From: Njordibacter sp028825405
GTDB lineage: Bacteria; Pseudomonadota; Gammaproteobacteria; Pseudomonadales; Balneatricaceae
Reading direction: 5' to 3'
NCBI RefSeq assembly: GCF_047730065.1
Contig: NZ_CP159829.1
Span: 310,001 to 374,000 of the forward strand
Length of the DNA stretch: 64,000 nt
A program made the position numbers and the translations under genes. This document shows positions 35,056 to 44,757 of the stretch, piece by piece. The first letter of the stretch is position 1. Each line of letters starts with the position of its first letter. The notes beneath the pieces are model-generated. The model was given only the letters and a program-made list of their open reading frames with translations. It was not told the origin of the DNA and searched no databases.

Positions 35056-37728
35056 TTATTTATCTAGAGAACTACAAATATCGTTTTCAAGCTTAGCAAG
35101 AAGACCTTCATCACTAATGCGGTGGCCATTATTGAGTGTAATAAAAAACACGTCTTCAACGCGGCCGCCAATGGATTGAATTTTTGCTTTTTGAAGGCTA
35201 ATGCCCAAGCGCATAAATACTAAGCCCACTTGGGCTAGGAGACCGGGTCTATCAGCACTAAACAATTCTAAACGTGTCCAGCTGCGACCCTCAGGGTTGG
35301 TCAAGCTCACGCTCGATGGTTGATTGAACAACTTGTGAGCCCTAGGTTGGCGTTGTTGCACGATATAGGCGAAGTCATTGGGGTAGAGTAAGGCTTGGGT
35401 GAGGCGTTCTTGCAGTTGCTCTAATAGGGTGGGAGTTTCATTAATGGTATTGCCATGGCTATCCAACACGATAAAGGTGTCCATGCTGTGACCATCTTCA
35501 GTGGTAATAATGCGTGCATCTTGGATGTCTAGGTTAAGCTGACCAAGAATGGCACACAGCACTGCGAATAGATTAGCTTTATCTTGAGTGTAAACAAAGA
35601 TTTGGGTGCCACCCTCAAAGGCACTAAAGGAGGTTTCACTAATGGCAACTAAAGGCCCTTCAATTTGATGGTTGAGTATGGTCCTTGTATGCCAAGCAAT
35701 GGTTTTAGCATTTTCTCGGATAAAATAATCGTCACCTAAATTTTTCCATAAACGCATGACTGAGGCTGGGTTAAATCGCTGGGCTTGTAACAGCTTGCGA
35801 GCATCAATTTGGCTCTGTTCAATGAGCCCCTGGTGATTTACAGGAACATCTAGGCCTAAGCGCAGCACGCGGTTGGTTGCGGTATAAAGTTGCCTTAATA
35901 AGGATGCACGCCAATTGTTCCAGAGGGCTGGGTTGGTCGCGTTGATATCACTCACTGTGAGGACATAAAGGTAATCTAAGTGTAACTGGTCGCCCATTTT
36001 AGTGGCAAATTCATGGATAATATCGGGGTTGCTAATGTCACGTTTTTGGGCGGTCATAGACATGAGTAAGTGATGGCGAACTAACCAGCTAACCAATTCT
36101 GTATCCCACTTACCCAATTGATGTTGTTTGCAAAAATGCCGAACTTCTTCAGCCCCGACAACAGAATGATCTCGGCCACTGCCTTTACCGATATCATGAA
36201 AAAATCCCGCAATATAAAGTAGCTCAATCTTAGGTAGTTGATGCACTAAACGACTCGCTACAGGAAAACGTTCTCGTTCTTTAGGTAACAATAGCTCACG
36301 CATTTTTTTCACAACCTTCATGCAATGAGCATCAACGGTGTAAATATGATACATGTCGTGTTGCATACGCCCCACGATCCTATTAAAAGCAGGTAGGTAA
36401 TCTCCCAGTACCCCTTGACGCTGCATCTCTAATAAAGTGTGAGACATGCGTTGAGGTGAGCGAAGCAATTCCATGAATAGACTATTAACCCGAATATCTC
36501 GGCGATACTTGTCATCGATTAAATGACGATAGGTCTGTATCAGCCGTTTGCACTCTGCCCCAATAGCTTGGCATTGAGGATGTTGTGCCAGAATGACAAA
36601 GGCTTCCATCATAGCAAAAGGTTGGCGCAAAAAAAGGCTAGGGTAGCAGGCTTGTAAGCGACCATTGCGGAGTTCGAAGCGGCGATTTATCGACACCACT
36701 AAATCGGCTTCATGAGCATGGAGAATGCCCTGATCAAAAAGTTGCAAAAGCGTTTGGTTAAGTTCGGCTAAGTGCATGGCTGTGCGATAATAACGATGCA
36801 TAAATTGTTCGACGGCGAGCTCTTCTTCGTTATCCTCATAGCCAAAAAAAGTTGCCAGTTTGCGCTGGTGATCAAACAGTAATCGTTCCTCTGGACGTTT
36901 TGCAATTAGGTGCAGTGCGTAACGAATGGTCCAAAGGTAGTCAGTGCTTTTTCTGAGGGTGTCTAGTTCTGACTTGTTAAGGTAGTTGTGTCCAGCAAGC
37001 TCTGCCATATTGCTCAGCCCAAAGTGACGTTTGCCAATCCATCCAATAGTTTGAATGTCACGCAACCCTCCAGGCGAATTTTTGATGTTGGGCTCTAGGT
37101 TGTACTCTGTGTCATTGGTGCGTCTATGTCGCTCCTGTTGGCTTTCAATGCGAGCTTTGTAAAAGGCTTCATTTCCCCAAGCTTGTTCAGAAATAACCCA
37201 ATCAAATGCCTGCTCTCTTAAATCAGCCTTACCAATAATGGTATGGGACTCAATGAGGCTGGTGGCGATGGTAATGTCATTTTTAGCTTGTTCGCAACAA
37301 TCTTCGAGGGTACGGACGCTGGAGCCAATTTGCAGACCCAAATCCCAGATAAAAGTAATAAATTCTTGCGTACATCTATGCCAACTTGAAGCGTCAAGAC
37401 CATTGCCTAAAAGAATGAGTAAATCCACATCAGACTGAGGATGCAGTTCACGGCGACCATAGCCACCCACAGCAACTAATGCTGCTTCCTCGGGCCAAGA
37501 ATATTGCTGCCAAGCCATGCGCAAAATTTGATCCACAAGCCAAGCTCGAGCATGGACCAACTCGTTAATGCGGTTCTCTTTATGCTCTTGAAAAATATCA
37601 TCCAGCTGACTTTGACCCGCCTGCAAAGCGGCTTTTAATACTTGCACTGAAGGGAGCGCAGCAAGCTGCAACTGCAGATGATCATGATCGATGAGTTGGT
37701 GTTGTAGCTCCTTGCTAACCAAAGCCAT
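35056..37728 (-). CDS. glnD: Bifunctional uridylyltransferase/uridylyl-removing enzyme
   Basis: Nitrogen sensor that modifies and demodifies PII proteins according to glutamine level. 890 residues, as in E. coli. Domains in order: nucleotidyltransferase with GGYGRRELHPQSDVD (D100 and D102), a helical linker, an HD hydrolase domain with H511-D512 in AGFFHDIGKGSGRDHS, and two C-terminal ACT domains (about 700-890, containing TQDKANLFAVLCAIL and FSADRPGLLAQVGLVFM). It starts two bases after the map stop, so the pair is cotranscribed. Confidence 0.97.
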   Translation of the reverse strand: MALVSKELQHQLIDHDHLQLQLAALPSVQVLKAALQAGQSQLDDIFQEHKENRINELVHARAWLVDQILRMAWQQYSWPEEAALVAVGGYGRRELHPQSDVDLLILLGNGLDASSWHRCTQEFITFIWDLGLQIGSSVRTLEDCCEQAKNDITIATSLIESHTIIGKADLREQAFDWVISEQAWGNEAFYKARIESQQERHRRTNDTEYNLEPNIKNSPGGLRDIQTIGWIGKRHFGLSNMAELAGHNYLNKSELDTLRKSTDYLWTIRYALHLIAKRPEERLLFDHQRKLATFFGYEDNEEELAVEQFMHRYYRTAMHLAELNQTLLQLFDQGILHAHEADLVVSINRRFELRNGRLQACYPSLFLRQPFAMMEAFVILAQHPQCQAIGAECKRLIQTYRHLIDDKYRRDIRVNSLFMELLRSPQRMSHTLLEMQRQGVLGDYLPAFNRIVGRMQHDMYHIYTVDAHCMKVVKKMRELLLPKERERFPVASRLVHQLPKIELLYIAGFFHDIGKGSGRDHSVVGAEEVRHFCKQHQLGKWDTELVSWLVRHHLLMSMTAQKRDISNPDIIHEFATKMGDQLHLDYLYVLTVSDINATNPALWNNWRASLLRQLYTATNRVLRLGLDVPVNHQGLIEQSQIDARKLLQAQRFNPASVMRLWKNLGDDYFIRENAKTIAWHTRTILNHQIEGPLVAISETSFSAFEGGTQIFVYTQDKANLFAVLCAILGQLNLDIQDARIITTEDGHSMDTFIVLDSHGNTINETPTLLEQLQERLTQALLYPNDFAYIVQQRQPRAHKLFNQPSSVSLTNPEGRSWTRLELFSADRPGLLAQVGLVFMRLGISLQKAKIQSIGGRVEDVFFITLNNGHRISDEGLLAKLENDICSSLDK

Positions 37729-37730
37729 GC

Positions 37731-38501
37731 TTAGACCATTTCTTCTTTACGAATCGTAAGATTTTCGTAACCGTCAGCGGTGACTAGGATCGTATGTTCA
37801 AACTGAGCAGATAAACGCTTGTCCATAGTCGTCACGGTCCAGCCGTCATGTTTATTTAGTTTGACATGACGCTTACCTGCATTAAGCATGGGTTCAATAG
37901 TGAAAATCATTCCCTCTTTGAGTTCAACTCCAGTATTGGGCTTGCCGTAATGCAGTACCTGAGGATCTTCATGAAAACCTACGCCAATGCCATGGCCACA
38001 GTATTCTTGCACAATGGAATAATGGTTCGCCTCAGCATGCACTTGAATGACATGGCCAATGTCACCCAAGCGTGCGCCAGGTTTGACTAGAGCGATGCCC
38101 TTGTACATGCATTCTTGAGTAATAGTCACTAAACGTTCAGCATGAGGCGCAATATTGCCAACGGCAAACATGCGGCTAGTATCGCCATGATAACCATCTT
38201 TAATGACGGTAATATCAATGTTAACCAGATCACCTTGCTTGAGGGCTTTGTCATTGGGAATGCCATGACACACTACTTGGTTAACGGAGGTGCAAATGGA
38301 TTTTGGGAATCCGTGATAATTTAATGGCGCAGGAATCGCTTTTTGAACATTCACAATGTAATCATGACAAATTTGATTAAGCTGGTTGGTCGTCACTCCC
38401 ACTTGCACATGCGGGTGAATCATTTCCAACACTTCAGCAGCCAAGCGACCAGCCACACGCATCTTATCGATTGCCGCTGCGTCTTTGATTAATATGTTCA
38501 T
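37731..38501 (-). CDS. map: Methionine aminopeptidase, type I
   Basis: Removes N-terminal Met from nascent proteins. 256 residues. The five metal ligands are in place: D96 and D107 (NIDITVIKDGYHGDTSR), H170 (CGHGIGVGFHE), E203 (FTIEPM) and E235 (QFEHTI). It is the first gene of map-glnD. In most gammaproteobacteria map lies close to and divergent from rpsB; here three signalling genes and about 0.8 kb of non-coding DNA come between. Confidence 0.97.
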   Translation of the reverse strand: MNILIKDAAAIDKMRVAGRLAAEVLEMIHPHVQVGVTTNQLNQICHDYIVNVQKAIPAPLNYHGFPKSICTSVNQVVCHGIPNDKALKQGDLVNIDITVIKDGYHGDTSRMFAVGNIAPHAERLVTITQECMYKGIALVKPGARLGDIGHVIQVHAEANHYSIVQEYCGHGIGVGFHEDPQVLHYGKPNTGVELKEGMIFTIEPMLNAGKRHVKLNKHDGWTVTTMDKRLSAQFEHTILVTADGYENLTIRKEEMV

Positions 38502-38969
38502 GGAATCCTCACTTTAACGACACTCTAACTATTTTTAATCAACTCTACCCAGAGTCAAGGCTCGAAATTATACCAGACATACCCAAGTTCGATATATTTG
38601 TATGAACAATTCTTTCTATAATTTTCCACCTATGATCTGGAAACGAAAAAGACCAATTAAAAAGTCCAATAAAAAGTACATACCACATGAAAATGCATCA
38701 CTTAGCTAACTTCTCGTTTATGAGTCGTTATTTTAATCACGTGGTGTTTTTTCTTGGGGCATGAGAATCTTGCAGTGGGTTAAACCCTTTTTCTGACGCA
38801 TGTTGTAAGAAAACTTAATTAGCTCTTGTTAACCTATATTTATGCGTACTAATACCTTTGTTTATCAAGTGCCTTTAAAGGATGGAATGGGATGAGTTTT
38901 TGCAGAAAATTGAGAGTATTGAGAAATAGTGAAACTAACTATTCTTTCTGAACAATAAAAGGATGTATT
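38502..38969. other. Intergenic region between map and the PilZ-like gene
   Basis: 468 bases, AT-rich, with no credible gene. The map promoter is near 38567. Near-repeats CCAATTAAAAAGT / CCAATAAAAAGT occur around 38650-38680, and a palindrome CCTTTAAAGG lies at 38872-38881, about 90 bases before the PilZ-like gene. No RNA structure that I recognise. Confidence 0.5.
38567..38575 (-). promoter_or_regulatory. Candidate extended -10 promoter element for map-glnD
   Basis: On the minus strand the sequence is TGGTATAAT, a perfect -10 hexamer with the extended TGn motif, 65 bases before the map start. The -35 is not obvious. Confidence 0.5.
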
Positions 38970-39728
38970 TTGAAAGACAAAGTTAAAATTAATGATTTTC
39001 AGGAGCTGTATAAGTTCTTTTTGTCTGCTAAACAGGGCAAAACAGTATTTTACATCAGTTTTGGAGATCCCTCTGATCAAGCTTTAGTAGACTTTCAGGT
39101 TTGTGAGGTGAGATATAGGCCTCAAGCGACCACCAAAGCAAACAGTGAAAATGTGACCTTAGTGTTAGAGGCCATGCGCAATCAAGGTTTTAAATTTGAG
39201 GTTGAGACTGCGGATCAGTTTCGCATTGAATTCGTAGTTGAGGGTCTCATTCACTATTTTGATATTGAGGTCACAGCCGTTAATAATAGTGATTTAGGCT
39301 TGCGTTTTAGTGCCAAGCTTCCTGAAAATTTATGTGTTAAATCGCATTATGAAGAGGTTCGCTTGCCAGCGAAGCGGGACAGAAAAATTAATATGACCAT
39401 TAAGGGGCAAAATGTTGAAGTTGCCTATTTATCGAGTGACGGAGCCTCGGTATTTATTCCACAAGCTAATTTTAATGATATACAGGTGGGTAAAGCCATC
39501 AGGCACATTGAGCTCACTGTTGATGGATTTATAGTCAAGGCTAATGCCGAAATAGACCATATGCGTAGGCACATGGATGGACGAAATATTGTAACAAGCC
39601 TTAAGTTTATGTTTTTTGGTATCAACGACGAGACTACTTTAGCAAGCATAGTCGAGCAAAAGTCAGCCTCCTTATCTTCAAAAGATGCCATGATTAGATA
39701 TGCCCAGCCCTTCGAAATGGCTTCTTGA
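38970..39728 (+). CDS. Divergent PilZ-like (YcgR-type) protein
   Basis: 252-residue soluble protein. The N-terminal half (about 1-115) looks like a YcgR-N-type beta domain. The C-terminal half (about 125-235) follows the PilZ pattern, RLPAKRDRKINMTIKG, then VEVAYLSSDGASVFI, then a terminal strand/helix. The c-di-GMP motifs are altered: RxxxR is not met (RLPAKR) and D/NxSxxG reads YLSSDG. So it is either a non-binding PilZ or uses different contacts. The start is a TTG at 38970 preceded by AAAAGGA; no in-frame ATG is nearby. Same strand as the kinase gene, 276 bases upstream. Confidence 0.65.
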   Translation: MKDKVKINDFQELYKFFLSAKQGKTVFYISFGDPSDQALVDFQVCEVRYRPQATTKANSENVTLVLEAMRNQGFKFEVETADQFRIEFVVEGLIHYFDIEVTAVNNSDLGLRFSAKLPENLCVKSHYEEVRLPAKRDRKINMTIKGQNVEVAYLSSDGASVFIPQANFNDIQVGKAIRHIELTVDGFIVKANAEIDHMRRHMDGRNIVTSLKFMFFGINDETTLASIVEQKSASLSSKDAMIRYAQPFEMAS

Positions 39729-40004
39729 TAGAGCCATAAATAGCTATTTAAACATTAAGCCACTGTTTTAACTTGCAAGCTCATCGTTATGGTGCCCAAA
39801 TAGATTGGTGCTTGGCCAAACCCCTCGCTTAGACTCCACATTTTTATCTGTCAATCAATCAAACTCGTTGCCTGAATAATAACTAGTAAGGAGTTTTTTA
39901 GCGTTAGTGAATGCGACTTTTTTTAATATGGCTTAGTATAAGTAACTGAGTAGGTTAGTAAATGCCCATTAGTGCAGGGTTAACAGGGTTATATGGGTTG
40001 AAGA

Positions 40005-41849
40005 GTGGAATTTAATCGTTACTACACAAAAATAAAGCCGCTTTTAGTCATTTTTATGTTGCTGTGCTTAATTGTTGCTGCACAAGAACTGACGCAAAAA
40101 AAGACTATGGATACGCGCGGTGTCAAGGCTTCTTGGGTGCTGCATGATGCAGGTATAAAAGCACCTGACGACGCTCTGCTTTGGCAGCCTGGGCATCGAG
40201 TTGCAGCAGGTACTACTAAACAAAGTGTCACTTTTAAACTTTCGTTTCAATCCTCAATTGATGTGCCGCACATTAGCGTGAGCCCTGTCTATTTAGAACG
40301 CGTTGCTGTCGAGTTTTTTGATCAAAATGGACAGCTTATTAATCAGCAAATAAAAGGGGGTGGTGTCGCTGCAAAAACCCTTGATCATCATTATGACATT
40401 GATCGATTGATTTTTGACGTGCCTAATGCGGCAGCGACTGCGCAATTAAATGCTAAAGCGATTCAAAATCTAAATGTGCGTTTAAGCTACCCTTCTACTG
40501 AGCAGGTTGCCATTCAGCATACATGGGGTTTAGCTCTCAAGGGCGCTGTGCTGACTATAATTTTATTAGCAGCTGGTTTAGCTTTGGTTGCAGGAGTGTG
40601 GTTTAAGCAAGTTCTGTTTTTGGCATTTGCAGCACACCAGCTCGTGTGGTTTTTGTTGTTGCTGAGTGTGAGCTATTTTATTCCCAGTATTTGGCCCCAC
40701 CTCAGCCCTCTTAATGGTCGATTATTAGGCGCGGTTGTCATCATTGTGGTTACTACAGGCGCTGGTTTTCATTGGGTATTGCTGCGCAATATGAAGACCA
40801 TCCCTTGGCTTTCGGGGTTCTGCTTGGCTGTTGTACTGTTAAGCTTTATCAATCTTGTATTATACTTTTTTGTTGATCAAAGGCTGTCATTAATTATTGC
40901 CGCTGGGCTGACCGCTATTTGTGGTGTTATTTTGATAGTGTTTGTGCCTTGGTACAGGCCAAAAGATCACCTGCAAGGTTTAATTTTTAAAAAAATCCAA
41001 AACCCCTATACATTTTTTATGTCGCTTGTAGTTTTGGCCGCTGTGTCTCGTTTAGGTTTTGGCCCTGGTCTTCAAACTAATGGTATTTATTTTTATTCAT
41101 TGGTGACCATCATTATGATGGGTCAGGTGCTTTGGATGCGCACACTAATCTTGCAACGTCGTCAGCAAAATATGGCCAAGAAGGCGGCGATCGTTCACTT
41201 AACGAATGAAAAACTTGCACGTGATTTGGTGGAGCAGTCGGCTTTTCTTTCTATGCTGTCTCATGAAATAAAAACACCCCTAACCACGCTGAGATTTACC
41301 GTGGGGGGCTCTGATTTGCGAAACAAAATGGATGCTCAATTGACTCACATTCAACATGTGGTCGACAAAGTCGAGCTTATGGGGAGGGTTGGCACTGATT
41401 TTGTCAGCTCTGAAGAGGTTTTTCTCACTGAATTAATTCAGGACCAATGGCGCGCTTCAGCATTATTGCATGACGATGAGCGATTGCTAGATCTCACTTC
41501 TAATGGTTGTATTGACTTTGTTGGTAATAAATTAGCCTTAGAAGTTATTGTGCATGACCTGCTAACTAATGCGAGAAAGTATGCCAACAATTCGAGTATA
41601 AAAGTAAAATTAGTTGGGTCAGATAAAACTAATGGATTATGCGTGATTATTGAAAATGAGACTGACGAATTACCTCAGTCCAATATTGATGAATTAACTG
41701 ATAAATACTTTCGGGGCCCAAATTCGAAGGGTATCCGTGGCACAGGTCTCGGTTTATGGATTGTAAAAAATCTCTGTGGGGCTAATAAATATGCCCTCTC
41801 GTTAAAGTGTATTGAGGGTGTATTTTCGGCAATAGTGAGGCTCAAGTGA
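40005..41849 (+). CDS. Membrane sensor histidine kinase (7TM-type input)
   Basis: 614-residue kinase. TM1 at about 12-28 is followed by an extracytoplasmic domain (about 30-170), then some seven hydrophobic segments (about 178-385) and a short coiled coil, the layout of 7TMR-DISM kinases although the sensor domain is not one I can name. The HisKA phosphoacceptor is H420 in MLSHEIKTPLTTLRF; the ATPase part shows N-box LLTNARKY and G-box GIRGTGLGLWIVKNL. Start is a GTG at 40005. Its TGA overlaps the ATG of the response regulator, its clear partner. Confidence 0.87.
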   Translation: MEFNRYYTKIKPLLVIFMLLCLIVAAQELTQKKTMDTRGVKASWVLHDAGIKAPDDALLWQPGHRVAAGTTKQSVTFKLSFQSSIDVPHISVSPVYLERVAVEFFDQNGQLINQQIKGGGVAAKTLDHHYDIDRLIFDVPNAAATAQLNAKAIQNLNVRLSYPSTEQVAIQHTWGLALKGAVLTIILLAAGLALVAGVWFKQVLFLAFAAHQLVWFLLLLSVSYFIPSIWPHLSPLNGRLLGAVVIIVVTTGAGFHWVLLRNMKTIPWLSGFCLAVVLLSFINLVLYFFVDQRLSLIIAAGLTAICGVILIVFVPWYRPKDHLQGLIFKKIQNPYTFFMSLVVLAAVSRLGFGPGLQTNGIYFYSLVTIIMMGQVLWMRTLILQRRQQNMAKKAAIVHLTNEKLARDLVEQSAFLSMLSHEIKTPLTTLRFTVGGSDLRNKMDAQLTHIQHVVDKVELMGRVGTDFVSSEEVFLTELIQDQWRASALLHDDERLLDLTSNGCIDFVGNKLALEVIVHDLLTNARKYANNSSIKVKLVGSDKTNGLCVIIENETDELPQSNIDELTDKYFRGPNSKGIRGTGLGLWIVKNLCGANKYALSLKCIEGVFSAIVRLK

Positions 41850-42541
41850 TGACCACCCCGTTAATCTATATTTGTGAAGACGATCCTGACCTTGGAAAAG
41901 CCATTATGTCTCGTTTGCAAGACGAAGGTTATCGAGTCACTTGGTTTGCGGATCCACAAGACATGGATGAGCAGGGAAATAGTGAGGCGCCCGATCTTTT
42001 GTTGCTGGATGTGCAATTGCCTGGCGAGACAGGGTATAGCATCGCAAAGCGCTATTTGCGAACGTTGCCCGGTCTGCGAGTGATTATGATGAGCGTTTTG
42101 AGTAGAAATGAAGATCTAATGTTGGGTTATGAATCGGGGGCGATGGTGTATTTACCCAAGCCTTTTAAACCTGAGGCTTTGCTGGCCTGCCTGTCGGGCA
42201 TCTTTGGTACTAATGAATCATTGGCGCAGTTGGCATCTGCACAGTTAAGCCTGAATATGCAAACCCATAAGCTTGCCCATAAAGATGAACATGTGCTTTT
42301 AACGGCTAATGAAGCCAGGGTGCTGTCATTTTTAGCTTTGAGAAGTCCAGCTGTGGCAGAGTATTACGAAATTATGGAAGTGATGGGCATTGATTTAGAT
42401 CATGCTCGGCAGAATACTCTAGAAGCTTTTATGAGCCGTTTGCGACGCAAATTGGTAGGCTTTGATCGCGATGAGTTTACGCTAAAGAATAAGCGCAACT
42501 CAGGTTATGCGCTAATGGGTAATTTGATAATTAAAAATTGA
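41849..42541 (+). CDS. OmpR-family response regulator
   Basis: 230 residues: a receiver domain with acidic pocket ICEDDPDLG, phosphoacceptor D54 in LLLDVQLPGETG and conserved Lys in YLPKPFKPE, then a winged-helix DNA-binding domain (about 135-230; LTANEARVLSFLAL, AFMSRLRRKL, SGYALMG). The ATG at 41849 overlaps the kinase stop; a GTG at 41846 is also in frame. The targets are unknown. Position before rpsB raises the possibility that they include the ribosomal-protein operon, but that is speculation. Confidence 0.92.
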   Translation: MTTPLIYICEDDPDLGKAIMSRLQDEGYRVTWFADPQDMDEQGNSEAPDLLLLDVQLPGETGYSIAKRYLRTLPGLRVIMMSVLSRNEDLMLGYESGAMVYLPKPFKPEALLACLSGIFGTNESLAQLASAQLSLNMQTHKLAHKDEHVLLTANEARVLSFLALRSPAVAEYYEIMEVMGIDLDHARQNTLEAFMSRLRRKLVGFDRDEFTLKNKRNSGYALMGNLIIKN

Positions 42542-42857
42542 TGTGCTGTTAAAGGGTTAATAGTCTTCAAAAGCGCAATTATTATGAAACACGCGCTAAC
42601 GACTTGCTGTTTCAGCTTGAGATCATTGGCTAGTTATGGTTTAATTGCGCGCCTAAATTCTATCTGGCGTCTTTTGAAAAAAAGGCCTATGAGTTTGGAG
42701 CTAAACTATAACGTCACACATAAACCGGCACATGGTTCTGGGTGTTGGGGGTCTGCTTTAAGGCTTCTGATCGAATCGTGGTTTCTATTTTTCTTTTACA
42801 AAAAGTTTAAGTAGAACGAGGGTTTATGGAGGCCTAACCCATACAAAGGAAATTAAA
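42542..42857. other. Leader region upstream of rpsB
   Basis: 316 bases without a convincing gene; a 76-codon forward frame inside it has no homology I recognise. The region should contain the rpsB promoter and, by analogy with other gammaproteobacteria, an S2-autoregulated leader, but I could not identify either with confidence. An AAGGAAA ribosome site precedes the rpsB ATG. Confidence 0.5.
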
Positions 42858-43604
42858 ATGACTAAAGTAAGTATGCGCGACCTGCTCAAAGCCGGCGCCC
42901 ACTTCGGCCACCAGACCCGCTACTGGAACCCAAAAATGGGTCAGTATATTTTTGGCGCTCGTAATAAGATACATATCATCAACCTTGATCAAACTTTGCC
43001 AGCCTTGAACGAAGCCCTCGCTATCGTTGAGAACATGGCTTCCAACAAGAACAAGGTATTATTCGTTGGCACCAAGCGTGCGGCAGGTAAGCTGATCAAA
43101 GAACACGCTAGCCGTGTTGGCATGCCTTACGTGAACCACCGTTGGTTAGGTGGCATGTTGACAAACTATAAGACTATCCGTCAGTCAATTAATCGCTTTC
43201 GGACCTTAGAAATTCAGTTCAACGATGGTACCTCTGAGCAATTAACCAAAAAAGAAGCGTTGATGCGTCAACGTGAAATGGAAAAGCTTGAACGTGCAAT
43301 CGGCGGCATTAAGGACATGGGCGGTCTTCCAGACGCTTTATTCGTGGTTGATGTAGAGCATGAGCGCATTGCCATTAACGAAGCTAACAAACTGGGCATT
43401 CCTGTCATTGGGATTGTTGATACAAACAGCAACCCTGATGGCATCGATTATGTAATCCCTGCCAACGACGATGCTTTGCGCGCCATAGAAATTTACGTTT
43501 CTGCGATGGCCGATGCATGTGCATCGGGCAAAGACGACGGCACCTCAGTCGCTGGCGAGTTCGTAGAAGTTGCCGAAGAAGAAGTGGCTGCACCTGCCGA
43601 GTAA
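42858..43604 (+). CDS. rpsB: 30S ribosomal protein S2
   Basis: Ribosomal protein of the small subunit, 248 residues. The N-terminus MTKVSMRDLLKAGAHFGHQT and the blocks VNHRWLGGMLTNYKTIRQS and NPDGIDYVIPANDDALRAIE are diagnostic. It heads the rpsB-tsf operon, with an intergenic terminator before tsf. Confidence 0.99.
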   Translation: MTKVSMRDLLKAGAHFGHQTRYWNPKMGQYIFGARNKIHIINLDQTLPALNEALAIVENMASNKNKVLFVGTKRAAGKLIKEHASRVGMPYVNHRWLGGMLTNYKTIRQSINRFRTLEIQFNDGTSEQLTKKEALMRQREMEKLERAIGGIKDMGGLPDALFVVDVEHERIAINEANKLGIPVIGIVDTNSNPDGIDYVIPANDDALRAIEIYVSAMADACASGKDDGTSVAGEFVEVAEEEVAAPAE

Positions 43605-43637
43605 GTCTAAACCTTAGGTTTAGCATGGTGAATACAC

Positions 43638-43664
43638 AAAAGGGAGCTTGGCTCCCTTTTTTTT
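43638..43664 (+). terminator. Intrinsic terminator/attenuator between rpsB and tsf
   Basis: AAAAGGGAGC (43638-43647), loop TTG, GCTCCCTTTT, then more T's. The stem is perfect, so some transcripts should end after rpsB. A comparable arrangement is known in E. coli. Confidence 0.92.
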
Positions 43665-43710
43665 AACGACGTCCAGTTGGGCGTTGAGAACCTAATTTGA
43701 GGATTTTCTA

Positions 43711-44571
43711 ATGGCTGCAATCTCTGCATCTATGGTTAAAGAACTGCGTGAGCGCACAAGCTTGGGCATGATGGATTGTAAAAAGGCACTTGCTGCTGCT
43801 GATGGTAACATTGAGCAGGCGATTGAAGACTTGCGCAAATCCAGTGGTATGAAAGCTGCTAAGAAAGCAGGTCGGACTGCGGCTGAAGGTGTTGTTTGTG
43901 CAAAGGTTGCAGCTGATAACTCTTTTGGTGTGTTAGTTGAAGTGAACTCAGAAACTGACTTTGCTGCCCGTGATGAAGGCTTCTTAGCCTTTGTAACTCA
44001 GGTGACTGATGCAGCGTTTGCTGCCAAGCAAGATGATATGGCCGTATTAATGCACGGTGAACTATCTGATGCGCGTGAGGCATTAGTGCAAAAGATTGGT
44101 GAAAACATTACTCCCCGTCGCATTGTCATGCTTGAAGCGGCTAATGTTGCTGCCTATGTGCACAGCAATAATAAAGTGGCCACTCTGATCGCCTTGACTG
44201 CTGGAGAAAGTGAGTTGGCTAAAAATATTGCTATGCATGTGACAGCCACTAATCCGCGAGTGATTAGTCGTGAAGACATGACCGTTGAAGAAGTGGACAA
44301 AGAAAAAGAAATTATCAAGGCCCAGCCAGACATGGCAGACAAGCCAGACGCTATCGTTGATAAGATGATGATGGGTCGCATTAATAAGTTCTTGGCTGAA
44401 AATAGCCTCACTGAGCAGCCCTTTGTCAAAAACCCAGATGAAAAAATCAGTGATTTATTAAACGCTGTATCCGCATCTGTGACTGCCTTTAATCGTTTAG
44501 AAGTTGGTGAAGGCATTGAAGTGGAAGAAGTTGATTTTGCAGCAGAAGTGGCCCAGCAGCTAAAGGGTTAA
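43711..44571 (+). CDS. tsf: Elongation factor Ts
   Basis: Nucleotide-exchange factor for EF-Tu, 286 residues. The N-terminal UBA-like module VKELRERTSLGMMDCKKALA and the EF-Tu-contacting TDFAARDEGFLAF motif are intact. It has its own ribosome site and is followed by a terminator. Confidence 0.98.
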   Translation: MAAISASMVKELRERTSLGMMDCKKALAAADGNIEQAIEDLRKSSGMKAAKKAGRTAAEGVVCAKVAADNSFGVLVEVNSETDFAARDEGFLAFVTQVTDAAFAAKQDDMAVLMHGELSDAREALVQKIGENITPRRIVMLEAANVAAYVHSNNKVATLIALTAGESELAKNIAMHVTATNPRVISREDMTVEEVDKEKEIIKAQPDMADKPDAIVDKMMMGRINKFLAENSLTEQPFVKNPDEKISDLLNAVSASVTAFNRLEVGEGIEVEEVDFAAEVAQQLKG

Positions 44572-44594
44572 GATCTTTTGCTTGTATAAAGCGT

Positions 44595-44634
44595 CGCCAT
44601 AGTGGATGAGTCCATTATGGTGGCGTTTTTTTTT
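44595..44634 (+). terminator. Intrinsic terminator after tsf
   Basis: An imperfect hairpin (CGCCATAGTGGA and TCCATTATGGTGGCG around TGAG) is followed by nine T's, 24 bases after the tsf stop. Confidence 0.85.
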
Positions 44635-44757
44635 GATATAAGTTCAAGGCTAACTTGCCCTTGGGCTGCTAATACGTCACTATTCTAGGGTTTTGAAAGC
44701 GCGATGCTTTGGGACCTGAAATGGGGTTTGTGCCGACTAATATTTTGGAGAATATAA

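Noticed and set aside
42584..42814. 76-codon forward open frame in the rpsB leader
   Set aside because: No ribosome site or recognisable similarity; the region is expected to be non-coding leader.
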